Positions 39,168 through 52,289 of a DNA stretch of 64,000 nt are shown here, in pieces. Under the pieces are notes generated by a model, which was given only the letters and a program-made list of their open reading frames with translations, was not told the origin of the DNA and did not search any database. A program made the translations under genes and the position numbers. The first letter of the stretch is position 1, and each line of letters opens with the position of its first letter. This DNA comes from Odiellus spinosus (lineage: Eukaryota > Arthropoda > Arachnida > Opiliones > Phalangiidae), in NCBI GenBank assembly GCA_963920705.1, contig OY987232.1, positions 2,108,001 through 2,172,000 of the forward strand. The letters run 5' to 3'.

Positions 39168-42100
39168 TGTGGATCTATACTTGGGAAATTTGTGAATCTA
39201 TACTTGAGAAATTTGTGAATTTAACTTGGGAAATTGGTGGATCTATACTTGAGAAATTTGTGGATCTATACTTGGGAAATTTGTGAATCTATACTTGGGA
39301 AATATGTGAATCTATACTTGTGAAATTTGTGAATTTATACATGGTAAATTTGTGAATCTATACTTGGGAAATTTGTGAATCTATACATGGTAAATTTGAG
39401 AATCTATACTTGGGAAATTTGTGAATCTATACTTGGGAAATTTGTGAATCTATACTTGGGAAATTTGTGAATCTAAACTTGGGAAATTTGTGAATCTATA
39501 CTTGGGAAATTTGTGATTCTATACTTGGGAAATTTGTGAATCTAAACTTGGGAAATTGGTGGATCTATACTTGGGAAATTGGTGGATCTATACTTGGGAA
39601 ATTGGTGGATCTATACTTGGGAAATTGGTGGATCTATACTTGGGAAATTTCTGGATCTATACTTGGGAAATTGGCGGATCTATACTTGGGAAATTGGTGG
39701 ATCTATACTTGGGAAATTGTTGGATCTATATTTGGGAAATTGGTGGATCAATACTTGGGAAATTTGTGAATCTATACTTGGGAAATTGGTGGATCTATAC
39801 TTGGGAAATTGGTGGATCTATACTTGGGAAATTGTTGGATCTATACTTGAGAAATTGTTGGATCTATACTTGGGAAATTAGTGGATCTATACTTGGGAAA
39901 ATTGTGAATCTATACATGGTAAATTTGTGAATCTATACTTGGGAAATTTGTGAATCTATACTTGGGAAATTTGAGAATCTATACTTGGGAAATTTGTGAA
40001 TCTATACTTGGGAAATTTGAGAATCTATACTTGGGAAATTTGGAAATCTATACTTGTGAAATTTGTGAATCTACACTTGGGAAATTTGTGAATCTATACT
40101 TGGGAAATTTGTGAATCTATACTTGGGAAATTTGAGAATCTATACTTGAGAAATTTGTGAATCTAAACTTGGGAAATTGGTGGATCTATGCTTGGGAAAT
40201 TGGTGGATCTATACTCGGGAAATTTGTGAATCTATACTTGGGAAATATGTGATTCTATACTTGGGAAATTTGTGAATCTAAACTTGGGAAATTGGTGGAT
40301 CTATACTTGGGAAATTGGTGGATCTATACTTGGGAAATTGGTGGATCTATACTTGGGAAATTGGTGGATCTATACTTGGGAAATTTCTGGATCTATACTT
40401 GGGAAATTGGTGGATCTATACTTGGGAAATTTGTGAATCTGTACTTGGGAAATTTGTGAATCTAAACTTGGGAAATTTGTGGATCTATACTTGGGAAATT
40501 GTTGGATCTATATTTGGGAAATTTGTGAATCTATACTTGGGAAATTTGTGAAACTATACTTGGGAAATTTGAGATTCTATACTTGTGAAATTTGTGAATC
40601 TATACTTGGGAAATATGTGAATCTATACTTGGGAAATTTGTGAATCTATACATGGTAAATTTGAGAATCTATACTTGGGAAATTTGTGAATCTATACTTG
40701 GGAAATTTGTGAATCTATACTTGGGAAATTTGTGAATCTAAACTTGGGAAATTTGTGAATCTATACTTGGGAAATTTGTGATTCTATACTTGGGAAATTT
40801 GTGAATCTAAACTTGGGAAATTGGTGGATCTATACTTGGGAAATTGGTGGATCTATACTTGGGAAATTGGTGGATCTATACTTGGGAAATTGGTGGATCT
40901 ATACTTGGGAAATTGGTGGATCTATACTTGGGAAATTGGTGGATCTATACTTGGGAAATTGTTGGATCTATATTTGGGAAATTGGTGGATCAATACTTGG
41001 GAAATTTGTGAATCTATACTTGGGAAATTGGTGGATCTATACTTGAGAAATTGGTGGATCTATACTTGGGAAATTGGTGGATCTATACTTGGGAAATTTG
41101 TGAATCTATAATTGGGAAATATGTGAATCTATACTTGGGAAATTTGTGAATCTATACATTGTAAATTTGTGAATCTATACTTGGGAAATTTGTGAATCTA
41201 TACTTGGGAAATTTGAGAATCTATACTTGTGAAATTTGTGAATCTATACTTGGGAAATATGTGAATCTATACTTGGGAAATTTGTGAATCTATACATGGT
41301 AAATTTGTGAATCTATACTTGGGAAATTTGTGGATCTATACTTTGGAAATTGTTGGATCTATACTTGAGAAATTGTTGGATCTATACTTGGGAAATTAGT
41401 GGATCTATACTTGGGAAATTTGTGAATCTATACTTGGGAAAATTGTGAATCTATACTTGGGAAATTTGTGAATCTATACTTGGGAAATTTGTGAATCTAT
41501 ACTTGGGAAATTTGTGAATCTATACTTGGGAAATTTGTGAATCTATACTTGAGAAATTTGTGAATCTAAACTTGGGAAATTGGTGGATCTATACTTGAGA
41601 AATTTGTGGATCTATACTTGGGAAATTTGTGAATTTATACTTGAGAAATTTGTGAATTTAACTTGGGAAATTGGTGGATCTATACTTGAGAAATTTGTGG
41701 ATCTATACTTGGGAAATTTGTGAATCTACACTTGGGAAATATGTGAATCTATACTTGTGAAATTTGTGAATCTATACATGGTAAATTTGTGAATCTATAC
41801 TTGGGAAATTTGTGAATCTGTACTTGGGAAATTTTAGAATCTATGCTTGGGAAATTGTTGGATCTATACTTGAGAAATTGTTGGATCTGTACTTGGGAAA
41901 TTAGTGGATCTACACTTGGGAAATTTGTGAATCTATACTTGGGAAATTTGAGAATCTATACTTGGGAAATTTGTGAATCTATACTTGTGAAATTTGTGAA
42001 TCTACACTTGGGAAATTTGTGAATCTATACTTGGGAAATTTGTGAATCTATACTTGGGAAATTTGAGAATCTATACTTGGGAAATTTGTGAATGTATACT

Positions 42101-44271
42101 TGGGAAATTTGTGAATCTAAACTTGGGAAATTTGTGGATCTATACTTGGGAAATTTGTGAATCTATACTTGAGAAATTTGTGAATTTAACTTGGGAAATT
42201 GGTGGATCTATACTTGAGAAATTTGTGGATCTATACTTGGGAAATTTGTGAATCTATACTTGGGAAATATGTGAATCTATACTTGTGAAATTTGTGAATC
42301 TATACATGGTAAATTTGTGAATCTATACTTGGGAAATTTGTGAATCTATACATGGTAAATTTGAGAATCTATACTTGGGAAATTTGTGAATCTATACTTG
42401 GGAAATTTGTGAATCTATACTTGGGAAATTTGTGAATCTAAACTTGGGAAATTTGTGAATCTATACTTGGGAAATTTGTGATTCTATACTTGGGAAATTT
42501 GTGAATCTATACTTGGGAAATTTGTGAATCTATACTTGAGAAATTTGTGAATCTATACTTGGGAAATTGGTGGATCTATACTTGAGAAATTTGTGGATCT
42601 ATACTTGGGAAATTTGTGAATTTATACTTGAGAAATTTGTGAATTTAACTTGGGAAATTGGTGGATCTATACTTGAGAAATTTGTGGATCTATACTTGGG
42701 AAATTTGTGAATCTACACTTGGGAAATATGTGAATCTATACTTGTGAAATTTGTGAATCTATACATGGTAAATTTGTGAATCTATACTTGGGAAATTTGT
42801 GAATCTGTACTTGGGAAATTTTAGAATCTATGCTTGGGAAATTGTTGGATCTATACTTGAGAAATTGTTGGATCTATACTTGAGAAATTGTTGGATCTGT
42901 ACTTGGGAAATTAGTGGATCTACACTTGGGAAATTTGTGAATCTATACTTGGGAAAATTGTGAATCTATACTTGGGAAATTTGTGAATCTATACTTGGGA
43001 AATTTGTGAATCTATACTTGGGAAATTTGTGAATCTATACTCTGGAAATTTGTGAATCTATACTTGAGAAATTGGTGGATCTATACTTGAGAAATTTGTG
43101 GATCTATACTTGGGAAATTTGTGAATCTATACTTGAGAAATTTGTGAATCTAAACTTGGGAAATTGGTGAATCTACACTTTTGAAATTTGTGAATCTATA
43201 CTTGGGAAATTTGTGAATCTATGCTTGGGAAATTTGTGAATCTATACTTGGGAAATTTGTGAATCTAAATTTGGGAAATTGGTGCATCTATACTTGAGAA
43301 ATTTGTGAATCTAAACTTGGGAAATTGGTGGATCTATACTTGAGAAATTTGTGGATCTATACTTGGGAAATTGGTGGATCTATACTTGGGAAATTTGTGA
43401 ATCTATAATTGGGAAATATGTGAATCTATACTTGGGAAATTTGTGAATCTATACATTGTAAATTTGTGAATCTATACTTGGTAAATTTGTGAATCTATAC
43501 TTGGGAAATTTGAGAATCTATACTTGTGAAATTTGTGAATCTATACTTGGGAAATTTGTGAATCTATACTTGGGAAATTGGTGGATCTATGCTTGGGAAA
43601 TTGGTGGATCTATACTCGGGAAATTTGTGAATCTATACTTGGGAATATGTGAATCTATACTTGGGAAATTTGTGAATCTATACATGGTAAATTTGTGAAT
43701 CTCTACTTGGGAAATTTGTGAAACTATACTTGGGAAATTTGTGAATCTAAACTTAGGAAATTGGTGGATCTATACTTGGGAAATTGTTGGATCTATACTC
43801 GGGAAATTTGTGAATCTATACTTGGGAATATGTGAATCTATACTTGGGAAATTTGTGAATCTATACATGGGAAATTTGTGAATCTATACATGGTAAATTT
43901 GAGAATCTATACTTGGGAAATTTGTGAATATATACTTGGGAAATTTGTGAATCTATACTTGGGAAATTTGTGAATGTATACTTGAGAAATTTGTGAATCT
44001 ATACTTGGGAAATTTGTGAATCTATACTTGGGAAATTTGTGAATCTAAACTTGGGAAATTGGTGGATCTATACTTGAGAAATTGTTGGATCTATACTTGG
44101 GAAATTAGTGGATCTATACTTGGGAAATTTGTGAATCTATACTTGGGAAATTTGTGAATCTATACTTGAGAAATTTGTGAATCTAAACTTGGGAAATTGG
44201 TGGATCTATGCTTGGGAAATTGGTGGATCTATACTCGGGAAATTTGTGAATCTATACTTGGGAAATATGTG
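39168..44271 (+). repeat. Mixed transition array
   Basis: Satellite that alternates between the two cassette styles. GGTGG-rich runs occupy 39536-39930 and 40801-41111. Region-1 cassettes (ATAATTGGG, CATTGTAAAT, TTTTAGAATCTATGC, CACTTTTG near 43176) occupy about 41095-43480. From about 43480 the ACTCGGG and GGGAATATG monomers appear. A segment around 39077-39286 recurs at 42042-42251, 45442-45651 and 53460-53669. No gene is seen. Confidence 0.75.
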
Positions 44272-47043
44272 AATCTATACTTGGGAAATTTGTGAATCTA
44301 TACATGGTAAATTTGTGAATCTCTACTTGGGAAATTTGTGAAACTATACTTGGGAAATTTGAGAATCTATACTTGTGAAATTTGTGAATCTATACTTGGG
44401 AAATATGTGAATCTATACTTGGGAAATTTGTGAATCTATACATGGTAAATTTGAGAATCTATACTTGGGAAATTTGTGAATATATACTTGGGAAATTTGT
44501 GAATCTATACTTGGGAAATTTGTGAATGTATACTTGAGAAATTTGTGAATCTATACTTGGGAAATTTGTGAATCTATACTTGGGAAATTTGTGAATCTAA
44601 ACTTGGGAAATTGGTGGATCTATACTTGAGAAATTGTTGGATCTATACTTGGGAAATTAGTGGATCTATACTTGGGAAATTTGTGAATCTATACTTGGGA
44701 AATTTGTGAATCTATACTTGAGAAATTTGTGAATCTAAACTTGGGAAATTGGTGGATCTATGCTTGGGAAATTGATGGATCTATACTCGGGAAATTTGTG
44801 AATCTATACTTGGGAAATATGTGAATCTATACTTGGGAAATTTGTGAATCTATACATGGTAAATTTGTGAATCTATACTTGGGAAATTTGAGAATCTATA
44901 CTTGTGAAATTTGTGAATCTATACTTGGGAAATATGTGAATCTATACTTGGGAAATTTGTGAATCTATACATGGTAAATTTGAGAATCTATACTTGGTAA
45001 ATTTGTGAATATATACTTGGGAAATTTGTGAATCTATACTTGGGAAATTTGTGAATCTATACTTGAGAAATTTGTGAATCTATACTTGGGAAATTTGTGA
45101 ATCTATACTTGGGAAATTTGTGAATCTTAACTTGGGAAATTGGTGGATCTATACTTGGGAAATTGTTGGATCTATACTTGAGAAATTGTTGGATCTATAC
45201 TTGGGAAATTAGTGGATCTATACTTGAGAAATTGTTGGATCTATACTTGGGAAATTAGTGGATCTATACTTGGGAAAATTGTGAATCTATACATGGTAAA
45301 TTTGTGAATCTATACTTGGGAAATTTGTGAATCTATACTTGGGAAATTTGAGAATCTATACTTGGGAAATTTGTGAATCTATACTTGTGAAATTTGTGAA
45401 TCTACACTTGGGAAATTTGTGAATCTATACTTGGGAAATTTGTGAATCTATACTTGGGAAATTTGAGAATCTATACTTGGGAAATTTGTGAATGTATACT
45501 TGGGAAATTTGTGAATCTAAACTTGGGAAATTTGTGGATCTATACTTGGGAAATTTGTGAATCTATACTTGAGAAATTTGTGAATTTAACTTGGGAAATT
45601 GGTGGATCTATACTTGAGAAATTTGTGGATCTATACTTGGGAAATTTATGAATCTATACTTGGGAAATATGTGAATCTATACTTGTGAAATTTGTGAATC
45701 TATACATGGTAAATTTGTGAATCTATACTTGGGAAATTTGTGAATCTATACTTGGGAAATTTGAGAATCTATGCTTGGGAAATTTGTGAATCTATACTTG
45801 TGAAATTTGTGAATCTACACTTGGGAAATTTGTGAATCTATACTTGGGAAATTTGTGAATCTATACTTGAGAAATTTGTGAATCTAAACTTGGGAAATTT
45901 GTGGATCTATACTTGGGAAATTGGTGGATCTATACTTGGGAAATTTGTGAATCTATACTTGGGAAATATGTGAATCTATACTTGGGAAATTTGTGAATCT
46001 ATACATTGTAAATTTGTGAATCTATACTTGGGAAATTTGTGAATCTATACTTGGGAAATTGGTGGATCTATACTTGGGAAATTGTTGGATCTATACTTGA
46101 GAAATTGTTGGATCTATACTTGGGAAATTAGTGGATCTATACTTGGGAAATTTGTGAATCTATACTTGGGAAATTTGTGAATCTATACTTGGGAAATTTG
46201 TGAATCTATACTTGAGAAATTTGTGAATCTAAACTTGGGAAATTGGTGGATCTATGCTTGGGAAATTGGTGGATCTATACTCGGGAAATTTGTGAATCTA
46301 TACTTGGGAAATATGTGAATCTATACTTGGGAAATTTGTGAATCTATACATGGTAAATTTGTGAATCTATACATGGTAAATTTGTGAATCTATACTTGTG
46401 AAATTAGTGGATCTACACTTGGGAAATTTGTGAATCTATACTTGGGAAATTTGTGAATCTATACTTGGGAAATTTGTGAATCTATACTTGGGAAATTTGT
46501 GAATCTATACATGTGAAATTTGTGAATCTATACATGTGAAATTTGTGAATCTATACTTGGGAAATTTGTGAATCTATACTTGGGAAATTTGTGAATCTAT
46601 ACTTGAGAAATTTGTGAATCTAAACTTGGGAAATTTGTGGATCTATACTTGGGAAATTGGTGGATCTATACTTGGGAAATTTGTGAATCTATACTTGGGA
46701 AATTTGTGAATCTATACTTGGGAAATATTTGAATCTATACTTGGGAAATTTGTGAATCTATACATTGTAAATTTGTGAATCTATACTTGGGAAATTTGTG
46801 AATCTATACTTGGGAAATTTGTGAATCTATACTTGGGAAATTTGTGAATCTAAACTTGGGAAATTTGTGAATCTATACTTGGGAAATTTGTGAATCTATA
46901 CTTGGGAAATTTGTGAATCTATACTTGGGAAATTTATGAATCTATACTTGGGAAATTTGTGAATCTAAATTTGGGAAATTGGTGGATCTATACTTGGGAA
47001 ATTTGTGAATGTATACTTGGGAAATTTGTTAATCTAAACTTGA

Positions 47044-50000
47044 GAAATTTGTGAATCTAAAATTGGGAAATTGGTGGATCTATACTTGGGAAATTGGTGG
47101 ATCTATACTTGGGAAATTGGTGGATCTATACTTGGGAAATTTCTGGATCTATACTTGGGAAATTGCTGGATCTATACTTGGGAAATTGGTGGATCTATAC
47201 TTGGGAAATTGTTGGATCTATATTTGGGAAATTGGTGGATCTATACTTGGGAAATTGGTGGATCTATACTTGGGAAATTGGTGGATCTATACTTGGGAAA
47301 TTTCTGGATCTATACTTGGGAAATTGGTGGATCTATACTTGGGAAATTGGTGGATCTATACTTGGGAAATTGTTGGATCTATATTTGGGAAATTGGTGGA
47401 TCTATACTTGGGAAATTTGTGAATCTATACTTGGGAAATTGGTGGATCTATACTTGGGAAATTGTTGGATCTATACTTGAGAAATTGTTGGATCTATACT
47501 TGGGAAATTAGTGGATCTATACTTGGGAAATTTGTGAATCTATACTTGGGAAATTTGTGAATCTATACTTGAGAAATTTGTGAATCTATACTTGGGAAAT
47601 TTGTGAATCTATACTTGGGAAATTTGTGAATCTATACTTGAGAAATTTGTGAATCTAAACTTGGGAAATTGGTGGATCTATGCTTGGGAAATTGGTGGAT
47701 CTATACTTGGGAAATTTGTGAATCTATACTTGGGAAATATGTGAATCTATACTTGGGAAATTTGTGAATCTATACATGGTAAATTTGTGAATCTATACTT
47801 GGGAAATTGGTGGATCTATGCTTGGGAAATTGGTGGATCTATACTCGGGAAATTTGTGAATCTATACTTGGGAATATGTGAATCTATACTTGGGAAATTT
47901 GTGAATCTATACATGGTAAATTTGTGAATCTCTACTTGGGAAATTTGAGAATCTATACTTGTGAAATTTGTGAATCTATACTTGGGAAATATGTGAATCT
48001 ATACTTGGGAAATTTGTGAATCTATACATGGTAAATTTGAGAATCTATACTTGGGAAATTTGTGAATATATACTTGGGAAATTTGTGAATCTATACTTGG
48101 GAAATTTGTGAATCTATACTTGGGAAATTTGTGAATCTATACTTGGGAAATTTGTGAATCTATACTTGGGAAATTTGTGAATCTAAACTTGGGAAATTTG
48201 TGAATCTAAACTTGGAAAATTGGTGGATCTATACTTGGGAAATTTCTGGATCTATACTTGGGAAATTGGTGGATCTATACTTGGGAAATTGGTGGATCTA
48301 TACTTGGGAAATTGTTGGATCTATATTTGGGAAATTGGTGGATCTATACTTGGGAAATTTGTGAATGTATATTTGGGAAATTGGTGGATCTATACTTGGG
48401 AAATTGGTGGATCTATACTTGGGAAATTGTTGGATCTATACTTGAGAAATTGTTGAATCTATACTTGGGAAATTTGTGAATCTATACTTGGGAAATTTGT
48501 GAATCTATACTTGTGAAATTTGAGAATCTATACTTGGGAAATATGTGAATCTATACTTGGGAAATTTGTGAATCTATACATTGTAAATTTGTGAATCTAT
48601 ACTTGGGAAATTTGTGAATCTATACTTGGGAAATTTGTGAATCTATACTTGGGAAATTTGTGAATCTATACTTGGGAAATTGGTGGATCTATGCTTGGGA
48701 AATTGGTGGATCTATACTCGGGAAATTTGTGAATCTATACTTGGGAATATGTGAATCTATACTTGGGAAATTTGTGAATCTATACATGGTAAATTTGTGA
48801 ATCTCTACTTGGGAAATTTGTGAAACTATACTTGGGAAATTTGTGAATCTAAACTTGGGAAATTGGTGGATCTATACTTGGGAAATTGTTGGATCTATAC
48901 TCGGGAAATTTGTGAATCTATACTTGGGAATATGTGAATCTATACTTGGGAAATTTGTGAATCTATACATGGTAAATTTGTGAATCTCTACTTGGGAAAT
49001 TTGTGAAACTATACTTGGGAAATTTGTGAATCTAAAATTGGGAAATTGGTGGATCTATACTTGGGAAATTGGTGGATCTATACTTGGGAAATTGGTGGAT
49101 CTATACTTGGGAAATTTCTGGATCTATACTTGGGAAATTGCTGGATCTATACTTGGGAAATTGGTGGATCTATACTTGGGAAATTGTTGGATCTATATTT
49201 GGGAAATTGGTGGATCTATACTTGGGAAATTGGTGGATCTATACTTGGGAAATTTCTGGATCTATACTTGGGAAATTTCTGGATCTATACTTGGGAAATT
49301 GGTGGATCTATACTTGGGAAATTGGTGGATCTATACTTGGGAAATTGTTGGATCTATATTTGGGAAATTGGTGGATCTATACTTGGGAAATTTGTGAATC
49401 TATACTTGGGAAATTGGTGGATCTATACTTGGGAAATTGTTGGATCTATACTTGAGAAATTGTTGGATCTATACTTGGGAAATTAGTGGATCTATACTTG
49501 GGAAATTTGTGAATCTATACTTGGGAAATTTGTGAATCTATACTTGAGAAATTTGTGAATCTATACTTGGGAAATTTGTGAATCTATACTTGGGAAATTT
49601 GTGAATCTATACTTGAGAAATTTGTGAATCTAAACTTGGGAAATTGGTGGATCTATGCTTGGGAAATTGGTGGATCTATACTCGGGAAATTTGTGAATCT
49701 ATACTTGGGAAATATGTGAATCTATACTTGGGAAATTTGTGAATCTATACATGGTAAATTTGTGAATCTATACTTGGGAAATTGGTGGATCTATGTTTGG
49801 GAAACTGGTGGATCTATACTCGGGAAATTTGTGAATCTATACTTGGGAATATGTGAATCTATACTTGGGAAATTTGTGAATCTATACATGGTAAATTTGT
49901 GAATCTCTACTTGGGAAATTTGAGAATCTATACTTGTGAAATTTGTGAATCTATACTTGGGAAATATGTGAATCTATACTTGGGAAATTTGTGAATCTAT

Positions 50001-50993
50001 ACATGGTAAATTTGAGAATCTATACTTGGGAAATTTGTGAATATATACTTGGGAAATTTGTGAATCTATACTTGGGAAATTTGTGAATCTATACTTGGGA
50101 AATTTGTGAATCTATACTTGGGAAATTTGTGAATCTATACTTGGGAAATTTGTGAATCTAAACTTGGGAAATTTGTGAATCTAAACTTGGGAAATTGGTG
50201 GATCTATACTTGGGAAATTTCTGGATCTATACTTGGGAAATTGGTGGATCTATACTTGGGAAATTGGTGGATCTATACTTGGGAAATTGTTGGATCTATA
50301 TTTGGGAAATTGGTGGATCTATACTTGGGAAATTTGTGAATGTATATTTGGGAAATTGGTGGATCTATACTTGGGAAATTGTTGGATCTATACTTGAGAA
50401 ATTGTTGAATCTATACTTGGGAAATTGTTGAATCTATACTTGGGAAATTTGTGAATCTATACTTGGGAAATTTGTGAATCTATACTTGTGAAATTTGAGA
50501 ATCTATACTTGGGAAATATGTGAATCTATACTTGGGAAATTTGTGAATCTATACATTGTAAATTTGTGAATCTATACTTGGGAAATTTGTGAATCTATAC
50601 TTGGGAAATTTGTGAATCTATACTTGGGAAATTTGTGAATCTATACTTGGGAAATTGGTGGATCTATGCTTGGGAAATTGGTGGATCTATACTCGGGAAA
50701 TTTGTGAATCTATACTTGGGAATATGTGAATCTATACTTGGGAAATTTGTGAATCTATACATGGTAAATTTGTGAATCTCTACTTGGGAAATTTGTGAAA
50801 CTATACTTGGGAAATTTGTGAATCTAAACTTGGGAAATTGGTGGATCTATACTTGGGAAATTGTTGGATCTATACTCGGGAAATTTGTGAATCTATACTT
50901 GGGAATATGTGAATCTATACTTGGGAAATTTGTGAATCTATACATGGTAAATTTGTGAATCTCTACTTGGGAAATTTGTGAAACTATACTTGG
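47044..50993 (+). repeat. Nested tandem duplication, 1975-bp unit
   Basis: Copy 1 is 47044-49018 and copy 2 is 49019-50993, inside copy A of the 8-kb repeat. The unit is 86 monomers less three bases, matching its three GGGAATATG 22-mers. It begins with the uncommon CTAAAATTGGG and contains two GGTGG-rich runs. Copy 2 has lost one GGTGG monomer and gained one GTTGAATC monomer near 50380-50430, so its net length is the same. Copy B of the larger repeat has only one such unit (from about 55016). Confidence 0.88.
47051..47511 (+). repeat. Longest GGTGG-rich run, three open frames
   Basis: About 20 monomers nearly free of the TGTGAATC form, giving overlapping open frames in all three plus frames (up to 146 codons), each repeating the same 23-residue period. 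Internal structure is visible: a GTTGGATC monomer followed by ATATTTGGG recurs after 161 bp (seven monomers). Near-identical runs lie at 49026-49486 and 55023-55483. It is read as array structure and not as a coding sequence. Confidence 0.85.
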
Positions 50994-52289
50994 GAAATTT
51001 GAGAATCTATACTTGTGAAATTTGTGAATCTATACTTGGGAAATATGTGAATCTATACTTGGGAAATTTGTGAATCTATACTTGGGAAATTTGTGAATAT
51101 ATACTTGGGAAATTTGTGAATCTATACATGGTAAATTTGTGAATCTATACTTGAGAAATTTGTGAAACTATACTTGGGAAATTTGAGAATCTATACTTGT
51201 GAAATTTGTGAATCTATACTTGGGAAATATGTGAATCTATACTTGGGAAATTTGTGAATCTATACTTGGGAAATTTGTGAATATATACTTGGGAAATTTG
51301 TGAATCTATACTTGGGAAATTTGTGAATGTATACTTGAGAAATTTGTGAATCTATACTTGGGAAATTTGTGAATCTATACTTGGGAAATTTGTGAATCTA
51401 AACTTGGGAAATTGGTGGATCTATACTTGAGAAATTGTTGGATCTATACTTGGGAAATTAGTGGATCTATACTTGGGAAAATTGTGAATCTATACTTGGG
51501 AAATTTGTGAATCTATACTTGGGAAATTTGTGAATCTATACTTGGGAAATTTGTGAATCTATACTTGGGAAATTTGTGAATCTATACTTGAGAAATTTGT
51601 GAATCTAAACTTGGGAAATTGGTGGATCTATGCTTGGGAAATTGGTGGATCTATACTCGGGAAATTTGTGAATCTATACTTGGGAAATATGTGAATCTAT
51701 ACTTGGGAAATTTGTGAATCTATACATGGTAAATTTGTGAATCTATACTTGGGAAATTTGTGAATCTATACTTGTGAAATTTGTGAATCTACACTTGGGA
51801 AATTTGTGAATCTATACTTGGGAAATTTGTGAATCTATACTTGGGAAATTTGAGAATCTATACTTGGGAAATTTGAGAATCTATACTTGGGAAATATGTG
51901 AATCTATACTTGGGAAATTTGTGAATCTATACATTGTAAATTTGTGAATCTATACTTGGGAAATTTGTGAATCTATACTTGGGAAATTTGTGAATCTATA
52001 CTTGGGAAATTTGTGAATCTATACTTGGGAAATTGGTGGATCTATGCTTGGGAAATTGGTGGATCTATACTCGGGAAATTTGTGAATCTATACTTGGGAA
52101 TATGTGAATCTATACTTGGGAAATTTGTGAATCTATACATGGTAAATTTGTGAATCTCTACTTGGGAAATTTGTGAAACTATACTTGGGAAATTTGTGAA
52201 TCTAAACTTGGGAAATTGGTGGATCTATACTTGGGAAATTGTTGGATCTATACTCGGGAAATTTGTGAATCTATACTTGGGAATATGTG

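Larger units (their letters stand above)
44272..52289 (+). repeat. Large higher-order unit, copy A (8018 bp)
   Basis: Begins where the array becomes alignable with 52290 onward. GAATGTATAC (44524/52542) and the unusual AATCTTAACTTGGG (45123/53141) give an offset of 8018, which is 349 monomers less nine bases. Nine 22-mers in the unit (eight GGGAATATG, one GAATTTAAC) account for those bases. Relative to copy B it carries 46 bp extra between about 45.7 and 47.0 kb, 69 bp extra near 47.58 kb, a whole 1975-bp doubling, and 184 bp extra near 51.1-51.3 kb. These sum to 2274 bp, exactly the length difference between the copies. Confidence 0.88.
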
